A stretch of DNA of 48,142 bases from positions 1-48,142 of the forward strand of contig UWSO01000017.1 of NCBI GenBank assembly GCA_900538385.1. Direction: 5' to 3'. This document shows positions 17,445 to 25,890 of this stretch, in pieces. The notes under the pieces are model-generated. The model ran no database searches and was not told the origin of the DNA. It saw only the letters and a program-made list of their open reading frames with translations. The stretch's first letter is position 1, and each line of letters starts with the position of its first letter. This DNA is from an uncultured Porphyromonas sp. GTDB lineage: Bacteria; Bacteroidota; Bacteroidia; Bacteroidales; Porphyromonadaceae. Both the position numbers and the translations under genes were made by a program.

Positions 17445-18343
17445 AACGACTCCTTTGCTGTACCATGATGGGAGTGATAGCTTCACTTCTCCTCTGTCCT
17501 ATGACCTTTGCTCAGGACAACTTCTACTATGAGCCTCTTCTAGATGATGCTTATACTACAGACAAGCTAGAAACGTCTCAAAAGATTTCTTCGCAAAGCA
17601 CTCTGCCCATAGGGCTTGCTCTAGGGATATCAGTACCTGACGGTGTGACGGCTCAGTGTGCTGTGCGTATCATACCACAGCTCGCAGTACGTGCTGGAAT
17701 TGGTTTTTTCCCCAAGATGCAGTTGTATAAGAAGACTTTTGAGTTTGGTGACGCTGCTAAGCAGCAGTCTTACGAAGAGTCACTAGGCTATACGCCTCAG
17801 CTCAGCACAAAGTTTGCTTACAGCAATATCAATGGACAATTGATGGTTGACTGGCATCCAGCAGGAAAAGGCTTTCGCGTATCAGCGGGCATTTACCTAG
17901 GTGCACCTAAGGTGCAGGCTCATGGTATGATGATCGATGCTAAGACTGGAGAGTCAATTATGAAGCAACAGAGCACACTTGATCCAAACAACATGCCTAG
18001 CATCACGATCTTTGATGCTAACGATGAGAGTCAACGTGTTACCATCCAGCCAAGTAGCGAAGCAACGCTTGATGCTACGGTCACTTTAGGCCGTGTAGTG
18101 AGACCTTATCTAGGGATTGGTTTTGGACAGATGGCTCCATCAGACAAACCAGTATCATTCTTTGTGGACCTAGGAGTCTTACTATCTGGCAAGGTACGGG
18201 TTGCCTCTCCTAACGTCATAGCAGGTGATCCTAATTTGCTTATTGATTTTAATCCTAAGGTGCAAGACATAGTTTACAAGGCTCAATTCTTGCCAGTTCT
18301 CAATCTGGGGTTAGCGATACGGTTAGGACGAGCAGCTCAGTAA
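17441..18343 (+). CDS. hypothetical exported, barrel-like protein
   Basis: The 300-residue product has a signal peptide ending near MTFAQ. From about residue 50 it shows alternating hydrophobic strands (LPIGLALGISVPDGV, LAVRAGIGFFPKM, GFRVSAGIYLGAP, VRPYLGIGFGQM, LNLGLAIRLGRA) that look like a small outer-membrane beta barrel. It overlaps the upstream lipoprotein gene by ATGA and is followed by a strong terminator, so the pair forms a two-gene operon. No family is recognised. Confidence 0.75.
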   Translation: MKRLLCCTMMGVIASLLLCPMTFAQDNFYYEPLLDDAYTTDKLETSQKISSQSTLPIGLALGISVPDGVTAQCAVRIIPQLAVRAGIGFFPKMQLYKKTFEFGDAAKQQSYEESLGYTPQLSTKFAYSNINGQLMVDWHPAGKGFRVSAGIYLGAPKVQAHGMMIDAKTGESIMKQQSTLDPNNMPSITIFDANDESQRVTIQPSSEATLDATVTLGRVVRPYLGIGFGQMAPSDKPVSFFVDLGVLLSGKVRVASPNVIAGDPNLLIDFNPKVQDIVYKAQFLPVLNLGLAIRLGRAAQ

Positions 18344-18393
18344 AAAAAAAACACACACATAAGTGGTCTTGTTAGTTAGTTGTATGTAGGATA

Positions 18394-18424
18394 AGGGGGA
18401 GCTTTAAGGCTCCCCCTGTTTTTT
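18394..18424. terminator. intrinsic terminator between convergent genes
   Basis: GGGGGAGC (18395-18402) pairs with GCTCCCCC (18409-18416) around a TTTAAG loop, followed by GTTTTTTT. It ends the two-gene forward operon. It may also serve the minus-strand unit ending at 18435. Confidence 0.85.
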
Positions 18425-18434
18425 AGCGGGTATA

Positions 18435-18668
18435 TCACTCTACAGAGGATAGTCGGTAATGCTGGTCAGCGTCAGTGTCCTCGATGAGGCACCACGTGCC
18501 TGAGTAGTAGAGCGTGTGCGGAGGTTCGTCGTGATGCCAGGGCGTTAGCTCGATGCCGCGCTCATGGTCGTGGTAAGTGAGTAGTACGGAATGCAGGAGC
18601 TCTCCACGATAGAGTAGCTGTCGGAGGACGATTCGTTCGCCTGGATGCAGGGTGATCTGTCGTGTCAT
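18435..18668 (-). CDS. small hypothetical protein
   Basis: The 77-residue product starts at an ATG (MTRQITLHPGE). An in-frame TTG 39 bases upstream would add a short hydrophobic stretch, but ATG is preferred. It has no signal peptide or membrane segment in this form and is rich in His, Tyr and Leu with likely beta strands. It is the last gene of the ileS-dksA-lspA-DUF4296 run and ends close to a terminator. No family is recognised, and a spurious ORF is not excluded, although its place in the operon favours a real gene. Confidence 0.5.
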   Translation of the reverse strand: MTRQITLHPGERIVLRQLLYRGELLHSVLLTYHDHERGIELTPWHHDEPPHTLYYSGTWCLIEDTDADQHYRLSSVE

Positions 18669-18710
18669 CTGTGGAGGGGCGCTTGCTACAAAGAGTGCTA
18701 TGAGCAATTT

Positions 18711-19712
18711 CTATCGAGCGATGATGCGTAGTTCCTGTAGCCTAAAGTGTAGCGAGTGCGTATCCAGGTAGTCTGTTGGTAGGCTGTAAATGGAGATGGA
18801 GATGGTATCTCCCACTGAGAAGTGTGAAACAGTCCGTACTCGCTCTTTGTGTGGTTTACTTACAGGGAGACTATCCACTGCGCTGCTCGTCAGATTTTTT
18901 GCGATACTGTCCGTTAGGCCACTTGATAAGCTATCTGTTGCACTTGCTGGTTCTTCTAGCTGTTGCTCCTGTTCCTCCGTAGGCTCTGCTGTTCTCTCGG
19001 GAGTAGATGGACCTAGGGTGAGTACAAAGCTTCCTCCCATGGGTAGTTGCGTTGATACACTTTCCATAGCCAGGGGCGGAAGCGTAGCATCTAGCTGTTT
19101 GGAAAGTGCTATGTAGGGCATTTGACACGGCTCGGGTAGGAGAGAGCCGCTGACAAGTCCCTGGATCTCTACCTGCCGAATGGTATCGGGGAGGTTGGGA
19201 ATGTCTGCCAGAGCCACCTTCCAGTGATAGCTATACTGCTCCTTATTGATGCAAATAGGGTAGGTGGATAACGGGGTGACACGACAAGAGAGCGAGTCAG
19301 ATAGTGGTGTGTAGAAGTTGCCCTCGTCACCATCCAAGCTTATCTTGAAGAAACCTGTCGTACGCTCCAATATCTCTACCTCTCGCTGTATGCTGGCTGA
19401 GGACTGAGCAATGATTTTCTGAAGTAGCTTTGCCTTCGAAGCTGAGAGGTAGTATATAGTGCTATCTAGATCCTCTTGAGATACACCGTGCGACTTGAGT
19501 ATGGAGGCGTAGATCGAGTCTTGCTGTGCCGATGTGAGATAGAGCGTCTGACCTACGCCACGAGCTGTGTATAGCTCTGTGAGTAGCTGCTCGAGCTTGC
19601 CATTCGGTATGCGTTGCCACGAGCGTTTCTTACAGCCACTCCCGAGTAGGAGCAGCAGTATGCTTAGTAGCCCGAACTTGAGCAAAGATGCCTTGACGCT
19701 GTTAGCTCGCAT
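18711..19712 (-). CDS. DUF4296-type lipoprotein
   Basis: The 333-residue product has a lipoprotein signal peptide with lipobox GSGC (Cys27). A DUF4296-like helical domain covers about residues 35-120, recognised from IPNGKLEQLLTELYTARG and the following coiled-coil-like stretch. After about 120 the sequence is atypically long: beta-rich segments and a Ser/Thr/Glu-rich low-complexity linker near 225-275. It starts 15 bases after lspA, the signal peptidase that would process it. This order is common in Bacteroidetes. Function is unknown. Confidence 0.75.
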   Translation of the reverse strand: MRANSVKASLLKFGLLSILLLLLGSGCKKRSWQRIPNGKLEQLLTELYTARGVGQTLYLTSAQQDSIYASILKSHGVSQEDLDSTIYYLSASKAKLLQKIIAQSSASIQREVEILERTTGFFKISLDGDEGNFYTPLSDSLSCRVTPLSTYPICINKEQYSYHWKVALADIPNLPDTIRQVEIQGLVSGSLLPEPCQMPYIALSKQLDATLPPLAMESVSTQLPMGGSFVLTLGPSTPERTAEPTEEQEQQLEEPASATDSLSSGLTDSIAKNLTSSAVDSLPVSKPHKERVRTVSHFSVGDTISISIYSLPTDYLDTHSLHFRLQELRIIAR

Positions 19713-19727
19713 AACTAGTAAGTTCGC

Positions 19728-20408
19728 TTACTTAGCTCGCACATTCGTATGACGATGCTTGCCCCGTAAATAAAGCCAGAGACGATCGAGAGCTCGTGTC
19801 GTGGTGCGTGGATAGAAGATGAGCAGCGCCAGCACGCCTACGGTGATGCAACTGTCAGCGATGTTGAAGATAGGACTGAAAAAGGTGTACGCCGATCCTC
19901 CGCCTATTGGGAACCATTCGGGCAATACCGTTGTGAAGAGGGGAAAGTAGAGCATATCGACCACATGCCCTTCAAACCAAGGTGCATACCCTACGGCTCC
20001 AGCTGTCGTAGGGACAAACTGCGCTACCTGCCCGATGGAGGAGGTGAAGAGCTGTCCATAGAAGAGGGAATCGATGAGATTGCCGATGCCTCCAGCTAGC
20101 ACTAGTCCGATGATGCAGCAGAATCCTAGTGAGTAGTGCCGACACTGACGAACGAAGCGTGTGAGCCATATAGCCAGTCCCGTCATGGCTATGATGCGGA
20201 AGGCGGTCAGCAGGAGTTTGCTGCCTAGCTCCACACCGTATGCCATGCCACGGTTCTCTACAAAGTAGATGCGAAACCAGTCAAAGATGTGGTACTCTTG
20301 ACCTACATACATATGCGTCTTGATCCAGATCTTGACGACCTGATCAATGACAATGAGAAGCAGAATGAGACCTGCGACAATCCAATGGCGCTGGCTAGTT
20401 CGAGTCAT
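19728..20408 (-). CDS. lspA: lipoprotein signal peptidase (signal peptidase II)
   Basis: This inner-membrane aspartyl protease (226 residues) cleaves prolipoprotein signal peptides. The membrane helices are evident: residues 10-27, about 65-85, 95-115 and near the C-terminus. The two catalytic Asp motifs are GNLIDS and FNIADSCI. Between them is an insertion of roughly 40 residues (FVPTTAGAVGYAPWFEGH region), a feature I associate with Bacteroidetes forms. The C-terminal tail is basic. It lies between the dksA-like gene and a lipoprotein gene. Confidence 0.93.
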   Translation of the reverse strand: MTRTSQRHWIVAGLILLLIVIDQVVKIWIKTHMYVGQEYHIFDWFRIYFVENRGMAYGVELGSKLLLTAFRIIAMTGLAIWLTRFVRQCRHYSLGFCCIIGLVLAGGIGNLIDSLFYGQLFTSSIGQVAQFVPTTAGAVGYAPWFEGHVVDMLYFPLFTTVLPEWFPIGGGSAYTFFSPIFNIADSCITVGVLALLIFYPRTTTRALDRLWLYLRGKHRHTNVRAK

Positions 20409-20425
20409 AAAGGAAACGGATGACT

Positions 20426-20806
20426 TTACTGACGCTTGTCGCGATTTAGCTTAGCCTCGATGCTCTTGGTCGTATGAGGTACCGCACGGAGACGCTCCTT
20501 AGGGATGAGCTTGCCCGTGACGGAGCAAATGCCGTAGGTTCCGTTTTGGATGCGTAGAAGAGCTGCCTCGAGCTTCTCGATGAAGTCCTGCAGACGCTGT
20601 GCCTGCGCATCGTTCTCAAGACGTGCCTGAGTGATGGCACCCTCATCTAGATCCTTGTAGGTGGGCGTTGTATCGCTGATGTCGTTGGCGTTCTCCGCAC
20701 GGAGCATATTGAGATCCTCACGAGCCTGAGCTATTTTCTTCTCAATGAGTATGCGAAACTCTTCGAGCTCCTCCGGGTTATATCGCTTCTTGCTGCTATC
20801 TTCCAT
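20426..20806 (-). CDS. DksA/TraR-type regulator lacking the zinc cysteines
   Basis: The 126-residue product has the DksA plan: an N-terminal coiled coil (about 10-85, rich in Glu, Lys, Ala and Arg) and a C-terminal globular segment YGICSVTGKLIPKERLRAVPH. DksA enters the secondary channel of RNA polymerase and tunes transcription, often with ppGpp. The usual four zinc-binding cysteines are reduced to one: the second reads TGK and the later pair is TTKSIEAK. This cysteine-poor form is common in Bacteroidetes as I recall. Co-transcribed with ileS and lspA. Confidence 0.85.
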   Translation of the reverse strand: MEDSSKKRYNPEELEEFRILIEKKIAQAREDLNMLRAENANDISDTTPTYKDLDEGAITQARLENDAQAQRLQDFIEKLEAALLRIQNGTYGICSVTGKLIPKERLRAVPHTTKSIEAKLNRDKRQ

Positions 20807-20890
20807 ACTATTTGTGAATCTATTAGTGCGCTGTAGACGAAGTCTCTCTGTTGCGAAAGCTTGATCGCCTACAGACGGCGTGAATTGTGT

Positions 20891-23800
20891 TTATACTTTG
20901 CTGATTTGTACCGCTATCAAGGTGCCGTCTAGGTCGATCTCCTCGGCATCGCTGAGGACCTCCGAGTAGTCGATCGTGTCAGCCTGCACTTGCGTCTGGA
21001 CGTACTCCTGATGGGTGCGGAGAGCCTCTACAACTTCATCGGGAGCCATTACGAGGAGCTCAATGTGATCGTTGACCTCATAGCCAGACTGCTTGCGGAG
21101 GTTCTGTATGCGGTTGACAAACTCACGCGCTGTACCCTCAGCGATCAGCTCGGGCGTGAGCGTGATGTCTAGAGCGACCGTATGACGACCCTCGTTGGCG
21201 ACCGTCCACCCAGGTATATCCTGAGCGATGATCTGTACATCCTCAAGGTCCACCACAATAGGCTGATCACCGACCGTCAGGGTCAGGTGCTCCGTCTGCT
21301 CTAGCTCATTGATCTGCTCGGGTGTGAGGGCATTGATCTGAGCTGCGAGTGCTTTCATATTCTTGCCCACCTTAGGACCTAGAGCCTTGAAGTCAGGCTT
21401 GACCGTGCGTACCCAGATTGAGTCAGAGGGGTCGACGAAGCGAATATCCTTCACATTGACCTCGCTGAGCAATAGGTCGTGTACCTGCTCCATGTGTATC
21501 TTGTCGGCCGGATCATTGACTGGTAGCATGATAGCGCTGAGCGGTTGACGTACCTTGATATTGACCTTGCGACGTAGTGAGAGGACTAGAGTCGAGTAGA
21601 TCTGAGCCAGCTCCATGCTACGCTCTAGGTCTAGATCTATCTGCGCCTCGTCTGCTACGGGGTAGTCGGAGAGGTGTACGGACGAAGACTCATCGTGCAG
21701 GTCACGGTAGAGTCTGTCTGCGTAGAAAGGCGCAATCGGCGCCATCAGCTGAGCTACTACCGAGAGACACTGGTAGAGCGTCTGATAGGCACTCAGCTTG
21801 TCATCGGTCATAGAACCAGCCCAGAAGCGCTTACGCGAGAGGCGCACATACCAGTTGCTCAGATGCTCTGTGACAAAGTTTTCGATGGCACGTCCTGCGG
21901 GTGTCGGGTCGTAGCTCGCCAGCTTGCCGTCGACCTCCTTGATGAGCGAGTTGAGACGCGAGAGGATCCAGCGGTCGATCTCGGGTCGATTCGCATAGGG
22001 GATCTGAGCAACGGATGGATCGAAGCCATCCAAGTTGCCATAGAGTGCGAAGAATTGGTAGGTGTGATAGAGCGTGCCGAAGTATTTGCGGCTCACCTCC
22101 TCGACACCCTTCGGATCGAAGCGGATGTTTTCCCACGGGTTGGCATTGGTGATCATGTACCAGCGTAGCGGGTCTGAGCCGTACTGCTGGATGATGCCAA
22201 AGGGATCGACCGCATTGCCTAGACGTTTGCTCATCTTGTTGCCATCCTTGTCAAGGACGAGCCCGTTGACGAGGACATTTCTAAAGGCTATGCTCCCCTG
22301 GGTCATCGTAGCGATAGCGTGAAGCGTAAAGAACCAGCCACGTGTCTGGTCGACGCCCTCAGCGATGAAGTCGGCGGGGAAGACCTTCCCACTCTCGACC
22401 TCTTCACGATGCTCGAAAGGATAGTGTACCTGCGCAAAAGGCATAGCCCCCGAGTCAAACCATACGTCGATCAGATCGCTCTCACGACGCATCGGACGCT
22501 TGCCGTCCTGCGCCACGAGCGTGATCTCGTCAACATAGGGACGGTGCAGGTCAATCTTGTCATAGTTCTCCTCGCTGTAATCGCCAGGGGTAAAGCCTGC
22601 GAGCGGATTGGCCGACATGACGCCAGCCTGCACAGCACGTTCGCACTCTTTGTATAGTTCCTCGACAGATCCGATGCAGATCTCCTCATCGCCATCCTCG
22701 GTGCGCCAGATAGGTAGGGGAGTACCCCAGTAGCGACTGCGGGAGAGGTTCCAGTCCTGGAGATTCTCCAGCCACTTGCCGAAGCGTCCTACACCGATCG
22801 CAGCGGGATGCCAGTCGATCGTCTCATTAAGACGCATCATCTCCTCACGACAAGCAGTAGAGCGGATGAACCAGCTGTCTAGTGGGTAGTAGAGGATGGG
22901 CTTGTCGGTGCGCCAGCAGTGGGGATAGTTGTGCGTATGTTTTTCGACCCGGAAGACGCGGTTCTCATGCTTGAGCATGACGCAGATCTCTACGTCTAGC
23001 GTCTCCTTGTCAGGAGTGTCTTTGGGGTCGTAATCCTTCTTCACATAGCGTCCTGCGTAGGTGTCGTAGAGCGGTACGTTCACCGACTCCTTGAGGAACT
23101 GATGATCGAGAGCCTCGATCTTGTAAAAGCGACCTTTCAGATCAACCATCGGACGCTGCTGCCCCTTATTGTCGATCATCAGAAGAGGGGGAACGCCTGC
23201 CGCCTTAGCGACGCGCTCATCGTCGGCACCGAAGGTCGGCGCAATGTGTACGATACCGGTACCATCCTCGGTGCTGACATAGTCACCAGGAATGACTCGG
23301 AAGGCCCCCTCACCTGGGTTGACCCACGGGATGAGCTGCTCGTAGTGAATGCCCACGAGGTCGCGACCCTTGCAAGTTGAGATGCGGTGCCAAGGAGCTT
23401 TCTTATAGGTCTCGCGGTCCCACGTCTCAGGCAGTTCGCTCACCTCGCTCTCAGCGTCGAAGTAGCTGTTTAGAAGCGCCGTGGCGAGTACCACCGTGAT
23501 CGGCATAGCGCTGTAGGGGTTGAACGTCTCCACAGCACAGTACTCGATCGAGGGGCCCACGCAGAGCGCGGTATTCGATGGGAGCGTCCACGGGGTGGTG
23601 GTCCAAGCTAGGAAAAAGCTCTCGCCACGTCCACGGAGAGACTCGGGCGCATCAATGATGCGAAACTGTGCGGTACAGACCGTATCCTTAACATCACGAT
23701 AGCAGCCCGGCTGATTCAACTCGTGCGAGCTTAGTCCCGTACCAGCCGCGGGGCTGTAGGGCTGTATGGATAGACCTTTATAGAGTAGCCCCTTCTTGTA

Positions 23801-24304
23801 TAGCTCCTTGAGGAGGTACCAAAGCGTCTCGATGTACTTATTCTTGTAGGTTACGTAGGGGTGCTCCATATCAACCCAGTAACCCATCTTGTTCGTCAGC
23901 GACTCCCACTCGGCGGTGTACTTCATCACCTCCTTGCGGCAAGTCTGGTTGTACTCAGCGACAGAGATCGTCTTACCGATCGCATCCTTGGTGATGCCGA
24001 GCTTCTTCTCGACACCCAGCTCTACGGGCAGACCATGCGTATCCCAGCCAGCGCGACGATCCACACGGTAGCCGTGCATCGTCTTGTAGCGACAGATGAT
24101 ATCCTTGATAGAGCGCGCTATGACGTGGTGAATGCCGGGCATACCGTTGGCAGAGGGCGGACCCTCATAGAAGGTAAATAGCGGCGCATCCTCACGCTGA
24201 TGTAGCGAGCGGTGGAAGAGCTGCTCCTTCTCCCACAGAGCGAGCATCTCCTGATTGATCTGTGCAAAGTCAGCAGACTGGTATTCCTTAAACGGTTTCT
24301 TCAT
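20891..24304 (-). CDS. ileS: isoleucyl-tRNA synthetase
   Basis: This class I synthetase (1137 residues) charges tRNA-Ile. The HIGH-type motif is GIHH at residues 57-60, the KMSKR motif is at about 690-694, and a large editing (CP1) domain lies between. The C-terminal anticodon-binding region continues past residue 800. The length and the extended C-terminal portion fit the eukaryote-like or type 2 IleRS seen in many Bacteroidetes, often linked to mupirocin tolerance; that subtype is inferred. The gene leads the minus-strand unit that continues with dksA-like, lspA and DUF4296. Confidence 0.96.
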   Translation of the reverse strand: MKKPFKEYQSADFAQINQEMLALWEKEQLFHRSLHQREDAPLFTFYEGPPSANGMPGIHHVIARSIKDIICRYKTMHGYRVDRRAGWDTHGLPVELGVEKKLGITKDAIGKTISVAEYNQTCRKEVMKYTAEWESLTNKMGYWVDMEHPYVTYKNKYIETLWYLLKELYKKGLLYKGLSIQPYSPAAGTGLSSHELNQPGCYRDVKDTVCTAQFRIIDAPESLRGRGESFFLAWTTTPWTLPSNTALCVGPSIEYCAVETFNPYSAMPITVVLATALLNSYFDAESEVSELPETWDRETYKKAPWHRISTCKGRDLVGIHYEQLIPWVNPGEGAFRVIPGDYVSTEDGTGIVHIAPTFGADDERVAKAAGVPPLLMIDNKGQQRPMVDLKGRFYKIEALDHQFLKESVNVPLYDTYAGRYVKKDYDPKDTPDKETLDVEICVMLKHENRVFRVEKHTHNYPHCWRTDKPILYYPLDSWFIRSTACREEMMRLNETIDWHPAAIGVGRFGKWLENLQDWNLSRSRYWGTPLPIWRTEDGDEEICIGSVEELYKECERAVQAGVMSANPLAGFTPGDYSEENYDKIDLHRPYVDEITLVAQDGKRPMRRESDLIDVWFDSGAMPFAQVHYPFEHREEVESGKVFPADFIAEGVDQTRGWFFTLHAIATMTQGSIAFRNVLVNGLVLDKDGNKMSKRLGNAVDPFGIIQQYGSDPLRWYMITNANPWENIRFDPKGVEEVSRKYFGTLYHTYQFFALYGNLDGFDPSVAQIPYANRPEIDRWILSRLNSLIKEVDGKLASYDPTPAGRAIENFVTEHLSNWYVRLSRKRFWAGSMTDDKLSAYQTLYQCLSVVAQLMAPIAPFYADRLYRDLHDESSSVHLSDYPVADEAQIDLDLERSMELAQIYSTLVLSLRRKVNIKVRQPLSAIMLPVNDPADKIHMEQVHDLLLSEVNVKDIRFVDPSDSIWVRTVKPDFKALGPKVGKNMKALAAQINALTPEQINELEQTEHLTLTVGDQPIVVDLEDVQIIAQDIPGWTVANEGRHTVALDITLTPELIAEGTAREFVNRIQNLRKQSGYEVNDHIELLVMAPDEVVEALRTHQEYVQTQVQADTIDYSEVLSDAEEIDLDGTLIAVQISKV

Positions 24305-24330
24305 TGGAGCTTTCGTATAAGATATGTTCG

Positions 24331-24338
24331 CAAAGATA
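24331..24338 (-). promoter_or_regulatory. -7 promoter element for ileS (TATCTTTG on the minus strand)
   Basis: CAAAGATA on the + strand gives TATCTTTG on the minus strand, 27 bases upstream of the ileS start codon. The -33 position holds no clear TTTG at canonical spacing. Confidence 0.55.
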
Positions 24339-24366
24339 CAGAATCTTGTTCAAATAGGAATAGCAA

Positions 24367-24407
24367 AGAGAGAGACTACCACATTTGCAGCAGTCTCTCT
24401 CTCTTTT
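24367..24407. terminator. intrinsic terminator between ileS and the lipoprotein gene
   Basis: AGAGAGAGACT (24367-24377) pairs with AGTCTCTCTCT (24392-24402), with TCTTTT beyond it on the + side and CTCTTTG beyond it on the minus side. It most likely ends the minus-strand transcript of the lipoprotein gene at 24442. Confidence 0.7.
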
Positions 24408-24441
24408 GTGAGCTCAAACCGTAGCTAGTACGGTCTATAGC

Positions 24442-25452
24442 TTAGTAGTCAATCTCATCGGGACCATCGAAGGGTACGAATGCCATGCCAGCACCCTTCA
24501 TGGTAAATCCGTTGACCTTGATGTTGCTCCAGGTCTCAAAGGTGAACTTGTTTCCCTTTGCTTGATTGTCATATACTTGACGATGGTTGGCACCCTTGCG
24601 AGAGGTGTATCCATCCTTCTTAACCATATCGATGAAGTATTGGTAAGGGTTGATAGCGTCTCCGTTTACTTGGTAGATGTAGTCATTGGGGATTGCGATA
24701 GATGTAGCCTTGATGAGCTTATCTCCTTGGAAGTCGTATAGACGAATAAATAGTTCGGTAAACTCATCTTTCTCCGTCTTCTTGGAGAATTGGTAACGCT
24801 TTATTTCCCCATTTTTGACCGTAGACTCCTTGGGGCCAGTGAAGCCTGCTTGAGTCTCAAAGGCCTTGATATCATCTAGTGAGGCTTGCCAATTTAGCAG
24901 AGGATAGGGTACGCTACTTAGTTCTGGAGTCTTCATCGCAAAGACGAGAGCTGTAGGCATTGTGTTCCCCTCGCCTAGGTCTATGGGTGCTACTACGGAG
25001 TAGACTGTCGTTTGCTTGTACTTGCTGGAAGTAAAGAACTGCATTGAGTTTTGAGGCTCACCTGTAGGCTCAAATCCATTTTCCTTCATAAAGGCATAGA
25101 AGCTAGGACTAGTCAAGACCTCAGGGGACATAACCATCTGTGCGTACATACCAACGATGTACGAAATGGTGGGTTGTAGTTTGTTGCCCGTGCTATAGAC
25201 GTAGAGGTCAAAAGAAGGATCGTAAGACTCCTGCTTGCTACCGCGAGCGGATTCAAAAGCTTTGATCCCATCACCTCCGTCCCACCATCTGAGGAAAGGC
25301 AAGATGTAGGTACTGTCTTCTCCAGGCGTCGGAGTCGGCGTCGGGGTCGGCTTTGGGGTAGGTGTTGGCTTGATGTTAGGGCCGTCTGACTGGCAGGCAT
25401 TAAGTCCTAGAAGGAGTGCTACAAGAGCTAGAGTAGAAAGAAACTGTTTCAT
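24442..25452 (-). CDS. lipoprotein with Thr-Pro linker and two repeated domains
   Basis: The product (336 residues) has a lipoprotein signal with lipobox LNAC at about residues 17-20, then a PTPTPKPTPTPTP linker of about 20 residues that would tether it away from the membrane. Two halves look homologous: DGIKAFESARGSKQES and DDIKAFETQAGFTGPKES open each unit, and FMKENGF and MVKKDGY recur later in each. I use the ATG at 25452 because it opens the signal peptide; an upstream in-frame start would precede it with unrelated residues. No family name is recognised. Confidence 0.75.
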   Translation of the reverse strand: MKQFLSTLALVALLLGLNACQSDGPNIKPTPTPKPTPTPTPTPGEDSTYILPFLRWWDGGDGIKAFESARGSKQESYDPSFDLYVYSTGNKLQPTISYIVGMYAQMVMSPEVLTSPSFYAFMKENGFEPTGEPQNSMQFFTSSKYKQTTVYSVVAPIDLGEGNTMPTALVFAMKTPELSSVPYPLLNWQASLDDIKAFETQAGFTGPKESTVKNGEIKRYQFSKKTEKDEFTELFIRLYDFQGDKLIKATSIAIPNDYIYQVNGDAINPYQYFIDMVKKDGYTSRKGANHRQVYDNQAKGNKFTFETWSNIKVNGFTMKGAGMAFVPFDGPDEIDY

Positions 25453-25528
25453 AGCTGTAAGGTGTTTTAAATGTATTCTGTGAGAAGCCTTAGGGCGCAA
25501 ATCGCCACTAGCAAGACTTCCCCTATCA

Positions 25529-25557
25529 CAAAGGTAGCAAAAAACTATAAGCGTCAA
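25529..25557 (-). promoter_or_regulatory. promoter for the repeat-domain lipoprotein (TTG-N18-TACCTTTG on the minus strand)
   Basis: CAAAGGTA at 25529-25536 gives a -7 box TACCTTTG on the minus strand, and CAA at 25555-25557 gives TTG in the -33 position 18 bases away. It is about 77 bases upstream of the ATG at 25452, supporting that start choice. Confidence 0.6.
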
Positions 25558-25599
25558 CTTTTCGTGCACATATTAAGGGGCGTAGCGCACATTCGACCC

Positions 25600-25790
25600 A
25601 CTAATGCAATTTCTCCCGAAGAACTTCCCAAATAGTTCCCGAAGAAAGAAAAAATTCTTCGGAAGAATCAAATGAAACTTCGGAAGAGTCAAATGATAAG
25701 TCCGAAGAGTTTTTTCTTTCCTCCCGAGGAAATGAATAATAGCCCCGTGGAGATTTTGAAATATCCACGAAGCTATCGAAGCGAAGTGAG
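25600..25790 (-). repeat. dispersed repeat element, copy B
   Basis: This gene-free stretch contains units based on TTCGGAAGA, ATCAAATGAAAC and ATGATAAGTCCGAAGAG, and ends with a stem-loop in which CGTGGA (25746-25751) pairs with TCCACG (25764-25769). Read on the minus strand, its core matches copy C in order: a GGACTTATCATTTGA unit, one AAGTTTCATTTGA unit, then a T-rich end. Copy C has two middle units, so unit number varies. The whole 25453-25890 gap holds only this element and two promoters. Confidence 0.8.
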
Positions 25791-25858
25791 AAGGCGCCAA
25801 TATATGTGTCACCCCTAGTTGTATAAGAGTCAAGAGAATCGGTTCTGATCCGAATGGT

Positions 25859-25866
25859 TAACTTTG
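25859..25866 (+). promoter_or_regulatory. -7 promoter element TAACTTTG
   Basis: TAACTTTG fits TAnnTTTG and lies 24 bases upstream of the F420-hydrogenase-beta-like gene. No -33 TTTG is seen at standard spacing. Confidence 0.55.
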
Positions 25867-25890
25867 CACTGCACTAGAGACTGAGACACG

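Noticed and set aside
21674..22168. 164-codon plus-strand ORF opposite ileS
   Set aside because: It lies wholly within the well-supported ileS gene on the other strand and has no protein family features.
25573..25833. Minus-strand ORF of 86 codons
   Set aside because: It overlaps repeat copy B and its LPK-type repeats simply reflect the 21-bp unit read in frame.
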